The notes below the pieces were generated by a model. That model made no database searches. It was given only the letters and a program-made list of their open reading frames with translations, and was not told where the DNA came from. The position numbers were made by a program, and so were the translations under genes. Below are positions 50,101-59,689 of a stretch of 64,000 nucleotides of DNA, in pieces. The stretch is taken from the NCBI RefSeq assembly GCF_032854445.1, contig NC_088300.1, positions 43,951,682 through 44,015,681 of the forward strand, given 5' to 3'. Each line of letters begins with the position of its first letter. Position 1 is the stretch's first letter. This stretch comes from Liolophura sinensis (Eukaryota > Mollusca > Polyplacophora > Chitonida > Chitonidae).

Positions 50101-53100
50101 ATAGTTGACATTTTCCCATTGCTCAGGTAAGCCAGGTGTGTGCTCGTATTCTGGGAATACCTATGGACCTGGTCAAGATTAAGCCCACCGACACTTTATC
50201 AGCAGCCAATACGGGGGTTACCGGTGGGAGCGTGGGCAGTGAACTCACCTGTAAGGTGAGACATACCCTAGGAAATAGACACTCTGTGTCATATCATTTT
50301 TTTGGACATGAGTATATTTTAAAATCGTTTCTTTCCGTCATTTGCGGAAGAGAGACGCAGTGAGGTAAATTTGTGTTTCAATTAGTGTCCTCGATGGAAA
50401 ATCTGGCAAGTAACGTTGTGTGTCTGGAGAAAGGGTTTAATTTGTGCACAACATGACGTCCATTTCCCTAAGATCAAACAGGACAGCTTGGAATGACCAA
50501 TATTATTGGTTAGGAAATCATTTTTATTTCTATTTGTTATGTTGTGGAAAATTATACCTGAAAAGGCTGGTGTGTTTACACTTACGACTCCATGACTTCG
50601 TGTCACCACGATGTGCAATGTGGCTTTAAACCATAATTATTCATTCATTCATGACTTCTAGACATCCTCAAGTGACCTGGAAAGCGTGAACAGAACAGGC
50701 ATATGAAGCATACAAGAAACGTTGCCTTCAAGTGTGTGATCAACCATTAGGAGCCCGTGGCTCTAATACATATACCACTGCGGTGACAGTGTCTAAAATA
50801 GGAGAAAAAACGTGATCCCTGTACATTTTAATGATACGCTCAATAATATATTGGACATGGGTCAGGATGACATCCTGGTTTATCAGTCGAGCACTCCCAA
50901 GTGACTTAGGTGTTTTTATCTTCCATGCATATGTGCGTGTTCATATGGCGACAGGCTTCTCCGTTTTCCTGTCGATGATCATTACTTCTCGATAATTCTG
51001 TCCCAAAACTTGTTGATACGATTTCATTGGGTTTCTTGTTTGGCAACATCATCCTCTCCACACAAAGACATGCACGTGACTTTGTCGTTGAGGATGGCTC
51101 AAATAATTATGCCCGAGGCGTGCATGCGACTTGGTGTCGCTTATGGCACAAATCATAATTGTATACGTGTATACCATGTGACTTTGGTGTCACCTATGGC
51201 TCTAATCGGTCATGTGGACTGGCAGAGAGTTTGACCAACATGTGTATTTCATTGTTTTTCAGTATTGACCACTATATAGAGATGGCATGTTTCCTTTTTT
51301 CTTCGCTGTCTGTCGCTCTTTCGGCCGTTAGGGCCCTTTAAAAACAGCTCCTTACTGATAGCTCTTGTTTATACTAAGTCCGAGTATATAGTTCCAAGTG
51401 AGGTTTTGCTAGTATTGATACCTCCACGTATACTTTTTGTATTATACGTGAGACCTTGGCCTCCTTTATTCTGTCAGTAACTGAATAGATTAGCTGTCTG
51501 TTGGCAGTATCAGTATGATGTATCGTGGCTGATGGTTTATCTGCTTGACACAGGCTGTCATGGAGTGCTGTCAGATGCTGGTAGCCCGGATGGCCCCCGT
51601 GAAAGCCAAGATGAAGGACCCCACATGGCTACAGCTCGTCCAGAAGTGTTTCTCGGAGGGGATAGACCTTACGGCCAGATACTGGTGCGTCCACTCTACC
51701 TGATTGCTCTCGTCAAAGGAAGCGCAGCAGCATTGTATTAAACATTTACCTTGGTTGTTCCCCGTTAGGGTTCAGTCATCAGTTCCACTGGTCCCCATTG
51801 ATATCAGTCAGACTAGTACTCAGCTTCATCTACATATGAACGTGTGTTATATACATAATTAGTAAAGATAAATATCAAGCCTGACGGTCCCAGATGGATA
51901 AAGCATTGACCAAGCCCTCGCTGTACAACCATTCTTTAGAGGTGATAATTGTGTAGGTATTCTTCGACCGATACTATTTTTTATTTCTGGAAATGAGTTT
52001 TTCAATTGTCAATTGTTTTTCAAACCATGGCAGAAGAGATCTATTCACTCAGAAAGACATGTCCCATCCTACAACAGACAGTACGAAATTTTGTTCTCAC
52101 TCAGCGCTACCATTTTCTCATTCTGCTTCAATGAACATAAAATAGAACATGAAACATTGAACATGAAACATTGAACATGAAACAGCATAGATAGTAAAAC
52201 TAGAACAGCGACGACAGTGTGGTAGTTGGCAAATAGTCACACGTAACCGGTGTCATTTCTAACTATGACTTGTGTAAATGGTTGAAAACTACCAACAAAA
52301 ACTAGCCCCCTTCCCCCAGCACCATGGCCTAGGTAGAATTAGTTAAAGAGGAAAATCGCAGTGTATGTAATTGCAAGTTATTAGACGTTACTGGTCAAGA
52401 AGTACTCACAGTGCTGTGTTGTCATCACATTCAGTGAGCAATCAAACAGCTTATGTCCAGATGTAGGGCAACATCCGGAAACGAAAACATCATGATGGCG
52501 CAGTATTTCTGCTTGTATTTTGTTGTATAGTTTTCTTTACTCTTTCGCTCCTATCTTCTTTTTGGAGATAAATTTCATTGCGACATGCTATGTTAACCTC
52601 TTTTTTAACCTCTTAACATTCAAATGTGCACCGAACGAATAGGGACTTAACGGCCAATAATCTCTGCCACATTGATAGGATAGTCTTTGGTTAATAGGGT
52701 GGTGATTAGAACTGTTTATATTGAGAAGGAAGGTTTTTCTCAAGGTTTGACGGCACTGCCTTCCCTCAGCGAACACAAATCTCAGCGAATCACCGATCGG
52801 CATGCAGCCAAGACAGAGAGCTGACATATCGAGATCAGAAATGGCTTCACAAAATCATAGCCATTTATGTCCACTGAATTAATAATTCAGTTATCTGAAC
52901 CTCTATTTCTGCTTTTTGTGGTTGGTGACATTTGCTTTGCCCTTGCTCTGAGTGTGACGTTTGTTTGTGAAGTACAACAACAACAACGCCTGTATCCGCC
53001 TGTTCCGTGCAGGCTTTATCAAATATAAAAAACACTCAGTTGAGTACCATTGCAGGTAATATATTAAAACGCAGTGTTAACGGGGTACATAAGTGTCCAC

Positions 53101-55784
53101 CCAAACATGCGAACTGAGCTAAAGAAAACACATCCTGTCACAAGCTTTGGCTTCTAATTGATAGTGTGATATATACTATAGTTATCCTGTAAGTCTATAA
53201 CTTCTTTCTCGTCGTTAAAATTTCGCTCAGCTGAGGAATCAGGGTTGATATTCATACTGTAATATAAGTTTTTGTTCCTTGGAAACGAAACTTCCATCAT
53301 CTGGTCATTTCTTTTCGAAATCTTATGAACTGAGAGATTAAACTGTTCCCAATGTCTGAATTTCTTCCCCGGAACATGTAGGTTGTTTCCCAAAACACAG
53401 TATGAATTCCAGTACAACTCGTATGGTGTAGCGTGCTCAGAGGTTGAGTTTGATGTCCTTACAGGGGAATATCTCCTCAACAGAGTGGATATTCTATTTG
53501 ACTGCGGGGAAAGGTAACTTCATTTTTTTCACCTCTTGAAAATTGTAACTGTGATAAGTAAATAGTGGATCATTCAAATATAGATGCACATGTGCTCTAC
53601 CTCATTTTAAGTTATTTATTCGTGTTAATCCATATATCGTCTTAAATACTCTTTTAACTCTTTGTGTGATGAACTAAAGTAATTGATTGTGTAATTGATC
53701 CCCATGTACATGCATTAACTAGCTGTTTGGGTGGCTTGCCTGTCTTTAGCATTAATCCTGCCCTAGACATAGGTCAAGTCGAAGGAGCGTTTGTCTTTGG
53801 ACTGGGATTTCATCTTCTAGAGGAAACCTTATACGACCCTAAGACTGGACAAAATATCACCAGCGATACATGGGTAAGAGGGTTTCCATCTTTTAGGGGA
53901 AACTTTATGCGAGCCTAAATCTAACCTTAAAGTCCAGCAATTGTAATCCATGAAAGGGCGTTTCAGGTCGATAATTGCCAGACCCATGTCCAAAACAACA
54001 TAAAATACATGGGTAACAGGTATAAAGTCACTGATGGTCTATAAAGCCATAACATCTCGTTATGAGGGATGGATCCAACATGCCGGGTATCCCACCGCCC
54101 CTTTTCGTGACAACTTGACTAATCAATACATTCTCGGCAAAAGCAGTTGTGGATGCGTGAACGTTGAACAAACGTAACCGATGTATGGAACATCCGACTG
54201 ATTATTTTCAGCAGTTTCCCTGAGGAATGGGCAGATATATATCATACAAGTAACGAATTCCTCATCACTAGACTGTAGGTCAAAAGCTGAAATCAAGTGT
54301 ATATGTTAACACTGAGAACATCTGACAACGGTTATATTATGTCTAACACAGTTTAACACAATTCATACGTTACTCATCATACTGACCTCTCGAATTCTTA
54401 TTTGAGTTACAGTTTAGTCGGGCTCTGGTTAACCAAGAACAAACCGTGTTTAAGATTAAAATAGCTCGGTGCCATCAGCACATACATATATGTGAATCAG
54501 ACTATCAACCTACTTAAAACGGTTGCCGCAAAGTTCAGTCATATTTCGAGTTAATCCATGGAGGTACATGTATGAATATTTATACCTCAATATACTTAGA
54601 CAGATACATTAATGTCAGTTTAATTTTATGAGACGCATTGTGCTTGTATCTATTTAGACTGTTTTCACTATGCACCACCATGTACTGAAATTGTTGACGC
54701 AGGATTTTACAGTATTTCCTTTGGGTAGGGATTGGATTTTGTCTCAAGACCAAAGATCCAGACTTCAGTCTGTAACACATTTTGGTTTCATCAATTGACA
54801 GACTTACAAACCACCCAGCAGCAAAGACATTCCTGTCGACTTCCGGATACAGCTTCTGAAGAATGCACCCAACCCACTCGGGGTCCTCAAGTCTAAAGGT
54901 ATTTTATCGAATCTGGCACGATTGCCATTGCCAGAGACAGTGACAGATATTTGATTCATTCGTCTTGAATGTTGTACTCAAGTACTCAAGTGGGGGTAGC
55001 CGGAAATAATCAGCACTGTTCACAACTTCCTGACTGTAGCCATAGTATTCCATTACCCGTTTAGTGAGCCTAGATATATATCATATGTGTGGTGGCCTCT
55101 CTTTGAGGCATTCTTCTAGTATTCCGGAAAGAGGACACGAGCCATAGTTTCGAATTAAATGGGAATTGTTTATCTGAATTCTACGGCGTTGTCGTCTAAA
55201 CAGAATTTACCACTTAAAAAGAAATAGCTGTTTTGATGCCACCCATTTAAGATTTTATGCTTCATGTTTTTATGTTAAATTTTGCTTATATATATGAAGT
55301 AATTATATGCCTGTCTACCCTTGTCTTGCAGCTGTTGGGGAACCCCCACTTTGTTTGAGCAGTTCGGCGTTATTCGCCTTGAAGCACGCAATCGAGGCTG
55401 CTCGGAAAGACGCTGGCCAAGATACGCCCTTTGTGCTCAGTAAGTGACATAAGCCGTGTTGTTTGTTGAACGTCTTGTTTGTTCATTGTCTTGTTATCCG
55501 ACTCGCTCTTTGACAAAATTTTACGAAGACATTGAAGTAAAAAATTATATTATTTAAAATTTGAAGGGCTTTCAGTGAAATATTTAGTAAACTGAAAGCA
55601 ACTTGTTCGAATGACCTGAGTGTTAACCATTGTTTAGTGTAAGGTAAAAAACAAAACTCACTAGTTTAGTTTGGCCACAGGTACTTACGTCTCATAATTC
55701 TCATTTTCAGATAGCCCAGCTACAGTCGCAAGACTGCAGGAGAATTGCTTAACAGCCGTTAGTCAGTTTGTGTACAAACCCTAA
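32174..55784 (+). CDS. Molybdo-flavoenzyme of the aldehyde oxidase / xanthine dehydrogenase family, complete, 33 exons, 1266 residues
   Basis: Exons: 32174-32249, 33533-33702, 34360-34520, 38108-38184, 38372-38430, 38608-38797, 39050-39129, 39604-39750, 40224-40326, 40953-41089, 41397-41507, 42026-42092, 42424-42524, 43128-43286, 43723-43845, 44269-44352, 44686-44743, 44896-45042, 45185-45264, 45915-46024, 46596-46700, 47267-47345, 47737-47851, 48038-48118, 48728-48837, 49257-49532, 50127-50255, 51554-51684, 53382-53513, 53750-53873, 54802-54898, 55332-55439, 55711-55784. The total is 3801 nt, an exact multiple of three, with GT/AG at each junction. The family oxidises aldehydes or purines in the cytosol using FAD, two 2Fe-2S clusters and molybdopterin. 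Length is a little short of the usual 1330 or so. ATG 32174 was chosen because it puts TVTFTVNGK at the usual place; upstream in-frame ATGs exist. Catalytic Glu1210 (AVGEPP) is present. Confidence 0.95.
32352..32918 (+). mobile_element. tRNA-derived SINE (family 2), longest copy, possibly carrying an internal insertion
   Basis: Head CCGCTTCAGTAGCCTAGTGG, B box GGGATCAAACCCGGTTCGAG, body GCTGCCTCGCTTGGCGCTCA and GGCCAGGTGTCAGTATAATG up to about 32605. The 3' end, TGACTGAAACATTGTTAAG and ACGACGTTAAACCCCAAGCA with (CTCA)n, is at 32866-32918. About 260 bases in between do not match the other copies. It is in intron 1 of the molybdo-flavoenzyme. Confidence 0.7.
33240..33374 (+). mobile_element. 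5'-truncated V-SINE-like element (family 1)
   Basis: GGAAGGTCTGTCAGCAACTT, CGGATGGTCGTGGG, CCCGGTTTCCTCCCATCATA, TTCTTGAGTACGGCGTAA and (AAAT)n. TTCATTTTA at 33231-33239 and again at 33375-33383 looks like its target duplication. It is in intron 1 of the enzyme gene, 158 bases before exon 2. Confidence 0.8.
33836..33915 (+). mobile_element. Possible tRNA-like SINE head of a third family
   Basis: GAGGTTCGAATCCCGGTGCC is a good B-box and T-arm match. The upstream A-box region is poor and no cloverleaf was found. Confidence 0.3.
34629..34740 (-). mobile_element. V-SINE-like element, 5'-truncated (family 1)
   Basis: (ATTT)n, then the reverse complements of GTACGGCGTAAAACACCAAT, TATAACTGAAACATTCTTGA and GGATGGTCGTGGG, with a deletion in the core. 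It is in intron 3 of the enzyme gene. Confidence 0.72.
35146..35534. repeat. Block of 'GGACAAAAGCCCC' repeats, left member of an inverted pair
   Basis: Motif variants recur at 35149-35212 (CTGACAAAAGCCC, CGGACAAAAACCCC, GCGGACACATGCCCC) and 35501-35530 (CAGGACAAAAGCCCCCGCGG). The second is preceded by CTAAGAAAGAATCC. The opposite orientation occurs at 37856-37970. A partial repeat of the flanking segment lies at 35650-35690. It probably marks termini of an old mobile element in intron 3. Confidence 0.55.
36469..36530 (-). mobile_element. Short diverged V-SINE-like tail (family 1)
   Basis: ATTTAACTGATTGGTGCATA and GTGCTCAAGAATTTTTCAG match the reversed 3' end of family 1. It is weak and short. 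Confidence 0.4.
37124..37290 (+). mobile_element. 5'-truncated V-SINE-like element (family 1)
   Basis: CATACGTGGGAAGATCTGCC, CCGGATGGTCGTGGGTTTCC, GATTCCTCCCACCATAATGC, AAGTGAAATATTCTTTAGTA and (AAAT)n. AAAAACAAATTT at 37112-37123 and AAAAACAGATTT at 37291-37302 form a 12-base target duplication with one mismatch. It is in intron 3 of the enzyme gene. Confidence 0.82.
37856..37970. repeat. Block of 'GGGGCTTTTGTCCGC' repeats, right member of an inverted pair
   Basis: At least six tandem variants of TTTTGTCCGCTGAGGC, followed by GACTTTCGTCATGGATTCTT. It is the reverse complement of the block at 35501-35530, including the adjoining AAGAATCC. Confidence 0.65.
38608..42524 (+). other. FAD-binding domain of the molybdo-flavoenzyme
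   Basis: Residues about 182-493. QWYRPTSLSEL opens the domain; LTFGSTASGVYGD corresponds to the flavin-phosphate loop (VVGNTEIG in XDH); VTSTLDVGANLTL and VGSWAGNLVLKQKHPEFPSD correspond to the VGGN region. It ends with NCQAYVNGALRMRL and KQLAVAFLYK of the CO-dehydrogenase-flavoprotein C-terminal subdomain. The NAD-specific features of XDH were not recognised with confidence. Confidence 0.85.
41755..42011 (+). mobile_element. Full-length tRNA-derived V-SINE-like element abutting a splice acceptor (family 1)
   Basis: It has GGGCCTCCGTGGCTCAGTCG (tRNA-like A box), GTGAGTTCAAGTCCAGC (B box), GGATGGTCGTGGGTTTCCCC, CCCGGTTTCCTCCCACC, TAAGTGAAATATTCTTGAGT and (AAAT)n. TATTTGTGTTTT at 41743-41754 is repeated exactly at 42012-42023. 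The right copy is followed at once by AG and exon 42026-42092. This is the best-preserved copy and defines the family. The shared core motif matches the V-SINE superfamily, to which the molluscan RUDI element belongs. Confidence 0.92.
42566..42618 (+). repeat. Dispersed ~50-bp repeat, copy 1
   Basis: CAGAGCAGTGACAACAGTGT and GTTGGCAAATGGTCACACGT recur with few changes at 52199-52250 in another intron of the same gene. Family unknown. Confidence 0.6.
42666..42798 (-). mobile_element. V-SINE-like element, 5'-truncated (family 1)
   Basis: (ATTT)n, then the reverse complements of GTACGGCGTAAAACACCAAT, AAGTGAAATATTCTTGAGTA and GGATGGTCGTGGGTTTC. It is in the intron after exon 42424-42524. Confidence 0.78.
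43371..43458 (-). mobile_element. Diverged V-SINE-like fragment (family 1)
   Basis: TTTTTATCGCCTTACCCAAG, AATTTTGCACTCAGATAACG and GTCATGCTATGGTTGGAGG match the reversed 3' half of the family at low identity. Confidence 0.5.
45584..45821 (+). mobile_element. Full-length tRNA-derived V-SINE-like element (family 1)
   Basis: GGCATCCGTGGCTCATTTGG head, GTGAGTTCAAGTCCAGC B box, CCGGTTTCCTCCCACCATAA core, AAGTGAAATATTCTTGAGTA and (AAAT)n tail. CATGTGTTTCAG at 45572-45583 recurs exactly at 45822-45833. It lies about 80 bases before exon 45915-46024. Confidence 0.92.
48188..48256 (-). mobile_element. Short diverged V-SINE-like fragment (family 1)
   Basis: (ATTT)n, then ACGTGGTACTCAATAACG, TTTTTACTTATACGACACC and GGACATGAGGAAAC match the reversed family tail. 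Confidence 0.5.
50750..51215. repeat. Possible degenerate tandem repeat of ~60 bp
   Basis: Phrases such as CACGTGACTTTGTCG, CATGCGACTTGGTGTCGC and CATGTGACTTTGGTGTCACC, each followed by 'ATGGC..AAT', recur in the intron after exon 50127-50255. The repeats are poor and only the last three copies are clear. Confidence 0.4.
52148..52182. repeat. Short tandem repeat, 14-bp unit, ~2.5 copies
   Basis: GAACATGAAACATT repeated next to itself. It is in the intron after exon 51554-51684. Confidence 0.8.
52199..52250 (+). repeat. Dispersed ~50-bp repeat, copy 2
   Basis: CTAGAACAGCGACGACAGTG and TAGTTGGCAAATAGTCACAC match 42566-42618. Confidence 0.6.
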
Positions 55785-55813
55785 TTATTTCGTACTTAAG
55801 TCATATTATTTTA

Positions 55814-55945
55814 ACCTACGGATAGCTGTGGGTTTCCCAAGGGCAGTCTTCGGTGTCCTGCCCCCATATATGTTGACTGCTGTCATACAAGAGAAATATT
55901 CTTGAATATTGTGTAAAACAAAAATCAACAGATAAATAAATAAAA
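55814..55945 (+). mobile_element. Diverged 5'-truncated V-SINE-like element in the 3' UTR region of the enzyme gene (family 1)
   Basis: CGGATAGCTGTGGGTTTCCC, CTGCTGTCATACAAGAGAAA, TATTCTTGAATATTGTGTAA and GATAAATAAATAAAAT. It starts 30 bases after the stop codon. Confidence 0.7.
55935..55944 (+). promoter_or_regulatory. Candidate overlapping polyadenylation signals (AATAAATAAA) inside the SINE tail
   Basis: AATAAA at 55935-55940 and 55939-55944 are the first such hexamers after the enzyme stop codon at 55782-55784. Their use is inferred. Confidence 0.4.
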
Positions 55946-56857
55946 TATTATTTAAACCTTCGAACTGTGAGCATAGAAATTACATGTATGTGATTACGCC
56001 GCCTGACACCCTATTATAAACAAATGACCTATTAAACGCTGTATATTAGAAGATGACAAAACGTCCATACACACATTTGTAACTGTGTACAAGGATGGCT
56101 TCTTAGATATGGTTTTGTTCAGCAGATATAAGTAAGTTGTGTTATCCGTCAGAATGCATGTATTTGGAGTGTTCATGTATTATCCTCTTGATACCGTCAT
56201 ATAAACCGCCTAACTGTTTATCCAGCTTCCCGCTTGCTAATATGCCATATATCTGAGAACAATGAAGGCCATCATACACAGCTTGTTTCACTACGTCCAT
56301 GCACAACATGTTATTGTACCCAGAATGTTGTTGTTTAATGTGAGATAAGGTTGTATTACCTATGGTTGTGCGCATGTATATAAGTATATTGTATAACTAT
56401 TTCAGAAACATATTTACGCAACGTAATGTTTTGTGGTCACGTTTGGAATTACATTTGTAACAATCCAATTGAAATGCGAATTTTTCTCCTCACCCATATA
56501 TATAGTATAGTCGAGGCCAGTTTGGGTCTTATAATAAGTATTTTCTGTATATTTTGCTTATACATTTGGTGCAGTGTCCTATGTTATTTTACGTTTGTAT
56601 ACACAAAGCATCGCTCCACAAGCTTGTAAAACATATGTTGTATTGGCGCATTAAATATACATTGTCCAGTCATTTACCAGTCTTATTTTTTGACAATCTG
56701 TCAACAGTTTGGTTCATGAGTGTGTCGTCGAGAACTCTCATCTAAAATTTGTAGCTGAGACGTTACATATAAAGATTGTGGCAACCATGCTATAGGGTTG
56801 AGCGTGTGCATACGTTATACATCCTCGCCACCAAGAACTAACCGTGAAAAATCACAG

Positions 56858-57010
56858 GATCTATTTGTATTACATGTTGGGATTCTATTTGTATTACACG
56901 TTGGGATTCTATTTGTATTACATGTTGGGATTCTATTTGTATTACACGTTGGGATTCTATTTGTATTACACGTTGGGATTCTATTTGTATTACATGTTGG
57001 GATTCTATTT
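56858..57010. repeat. 24-bp minisatellite, about 6 copies
   Basis: The unit is close to GATTCTATTTGTATTACAYG plus TTGG, alternating C and T at one site (ACATGTTGG or ACACGTTGG). Since 24 is a multiple of three it reads as an 8-residue repeat on both strands; I do not consider it coding. Confidence 0.95.
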
Positions 57011-57426
57011 GTTGTACGTAATAACTTGGAATAGGAATGCCGTACACCATGCGATTTTCATTAACCACTTGGAATAGAACATGTTTTATTCCTCGCAGTT
57101 TCAGGTGAGAACTTGGAATATAGCATGCTCTATTCTTTTGAAAATGGCGAATATTTTGTGATTTTCACAGTTAAACTGTGGTGTTATCGTGGATAAACCA
57201 CGTGCCTGAGAGGATAAATTACTTTTTGATTTAAACACTATGTGTTGGTATTGATTTTGTCAATCATGATTAATGATGACTAGTTTAGACTCCAGCCCAT
57301 TCCGTTTTCTGTGTTAGCAGAGTAAGACAAGGTCAAGTGGTTTCCATTGTACGCGGGTTTATATCACCCAATTGTCATCACTTCATCAACAAATAATCAC
57401 TCATTCAATAAAGTGTTATTCTTGCC

Positions 57427-57610
57427 ATGGCTGATCCTCCTTTTACCAATGAGGTCGCAGGCTCGAATCTAACTGTGGTTTCGGCTGGGGCTTTAAGCCA
57501 TTAGGGTTGTGAGGTACATAGTGGAGGTCGGTGGTTTATCCCGGACAATACGGTTTTTTCCACCGATAAATCTGACCCCATCGTATATTAAATGAACAGA
57601 TTAAGTGATT
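57427..57610 (+). mobile_element. Diverged tRNA-like SINE, distinct from families 1 and 2
   Basis: A B-box-like GCAGGCTCGAATCTAAC is followed by GGAGGTCGGTGGTTTATCCC, CGGTTTTTTCCACCGATAAA and CTGACCCCATCGTATATTAA. The second part resembles a degraded V-SINE core. Confidence 0.5.
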
Positions 57611-58870
57611 CCATGACACCGATGAACAATTCGGAAAAACAGAAGTAAATGAATAAATATATGGAATAATATAGTCAAGATAATACTTAGATTAATCAGC
57701 TACGAAAGTGTCAGTAGTCTACCTACCATGGCTTCATCACGCTAATCAGATGCTTTATGTAATTATATGGCGTGTCATTGAATTTCACTCCTGGAGTTAA
57801 TCATTTTGGTGGTAGAAATATTCTAAAGTTCGGGAAAGTAATCTAAACTGATTTTTAACAATACTTATTTTATTCAAAATGTAAATTATGAACGTTTTCC
57901 TGATTATTCGCATACCACCAGTACATTTTCCAGCATTCGGTGGGCCGATCTATCCGCCATACCTGTGTATCGATTTTGAATTCACACTTGAATGCTGCAC
58001 ATGCAGCTGTGGCGATAGAGCGCGCGCGGCTGACGCCACAGACAGCATATGTCATGACGTAGGAGATATGTATATATATACAGAGAAAACCAGCCAGGTG
58101 AACGTATGGCAAATGCGATAAGAGGTAATCAGCATGTAAGTAGTGAGCCAGGTAAATAGCTGCGAACGCCAGGCTACGCCTATGTTAGGGCTATAAAACA
58201 TATACCTGAGATTGCCCGTGGCTTTGATGACAGGTGTGTTCTCCCAGTGCAGTGAGCTAATCCTGCGAGAGAGACAGTACTGCAGAGGAGCCGAGGAAAT
58301 AATCAATAGAGAAATACGCGTATCTGTGCTGTGGCTTGGTGGGGTTGGTACATTGTATATATTCGACAGAATCACCTCAGTTAAACGAACCCGTCTTACC
58401 TTGCCAGAGAAGTACTTAGTGCCCATCCTCGTTGATGTACTAATCTACGTTTGTTTACGTTGGGGAGCAGATTTTTGCATGAACTGCGGTGTACCAGTGA
58501 TCCCTGATAATATCAATGGCTAGTCTTTATACTTGTACGTAAGAGTGCCATATTGTCTATGACGGTTGTTGTTGAGAGTGGACTCCTCACCGGACTCACG
58601 CGCTGAAGAACTGGTTAATTAACCATCCCACAGGGACTCTGATTCTGGCTCTGTGATTTGTACTTCGGTTGGAAATCAGAAGCTGTTAATACCGGTGTCT
58701 GGACACTGAAATTGGCCATGGAATACGCTAACCGGTGTTGGTCATGAAACCGACATTTTATCACTCCGTCATCTCGAGCATATTTTTGGAGGTTGCCCTT
58801 GAGGTCAAATCTTCATTACCTTTATAATCGGCGAGATTTATACACCATCCCAGGGATATAACTGTTTTCT

Positions 58871-59597
58871 AGCTTCCGCCTACAATCAACAGGACGGTGG
58901 TATTTTCCGGGAAGTGTCGATGGAGGCCTACCCTAAGAAGGTGGCCAAATCTAGAAACATCTCGTCGCTGTCCTACCTCCATAACTAGGTAACGCTGGAC
59001 TACTTACCATTCTTTGGTTCCTAAAAGACGCAACAGTATGTAACATCCGTATGGGGGTAAACGTCACCAAACGTGTCAAAGTTACCTTCAATGACCCTAA
59101 GGAGGTGGTGAGGTACGTATGAGCAGAACCCCTTGTGTTTATTGTGGTTAATGATATGTTAACAATTAATCTTTAAAAGGAATTGTATAGAAACCACAAG
59201 GTGTACACATTAATTGTAAAAAAACAACTTGCACGGGCACATTTTTGTGTACCTACACTTTAAATGTTTACCAAATTGTGTACCACAGGTACACATATAT
59301 TTTTACACACACAAACACATGTTGGAGTAAGGTATATGATACCATGAAGGTGTTTTTAAAAACATTATTTCCTTGTGCTGACATTATTTACCGAGTGGAC
59401 GGTTCGGGAGGGGGGCGCGGTTAAGAAGGAGAAAAATTAAGTTGTTTACCACAACGACCTAATGAGCTTCAGGCCCTATTATTCTGGAAAGCTCTGATTA
59501 TATATTTTTATATTATATAAGATCTGTTTGTTCAGCTACGGACAAATCGATACGCTGGCATCCAAAGCTTTCAGCGTGGACAATATAAAGTCTCATG
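58871..59597 (+). pseudogene. Exon-like coding fragments of an unrecognised gene
   Basis: Three pieces look coding by codon use and splice context. The first, after TTTTCTAG near 58871, reads AYNQQDGGIFREVSMEAYPK and then KVAKSRNISSLSYLHN before TAG at 58986-58988, directly followed by GTAACG. The second, about 59034-59111, reads CNIRMGVNVTKRVKVTFNDP then KEVV and ends at a GTACGT donor. The third, about 59536-59597, opens after TTCAG and reads YGQIDTLASKAFSVDNIKSH. The second and third join in phase. I do not recognise the family. The stop in the first piece suggests a pseudogene or that it is not joined to the others. Confidence 0.35.
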
Positions 59598-59689
59598 TAC
59601 GATATTCATTTCCAAGTTTTATGCTTCATATAAGGTGAGCAAGATCAACAACATGCCAATCAATTTGGTCTTGGTGAGCTGAAATTCTC

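Larger units (their letters stand above)
43128..55784 (+). other. Molybdopterin-binding domains of the molybdo-flavoenzyme
   Basis: Residues about 494-1266. Motifs: ATGEAEYINDIPP; HFHLETH; ASTQFPDGSQ with Gln728 at the Mo-site position; GGGFGAK with Phe759; TAVRGPGATPG with Arg871; GGVEMGQGINTK; NPALDIGQVEGAF; and AVGEPPLCL with the catalytic base Glu1210. Positions matching XDH Glu802, Arg880 and Phe914 read Ile763, Asp845 (or Asn846) and Pro873 by eye. Confidence 0.9.

Noticed and set aside
32174..55784. Confident naming of the enzyme as xanthine dehydrogenase
   Set aside because: The Glu and Arg that position xanthine appear replaced and the NAD-related features were not recognised, so only the family name is given.
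58212..58523. 103-codon ORF containing a VLWLGGVGTLYIF hydrophobic run
   Set aside because: No homology is recognised, there is no splice or promoter support, and codon use is ordinary for the surrounding non-coding sequence.
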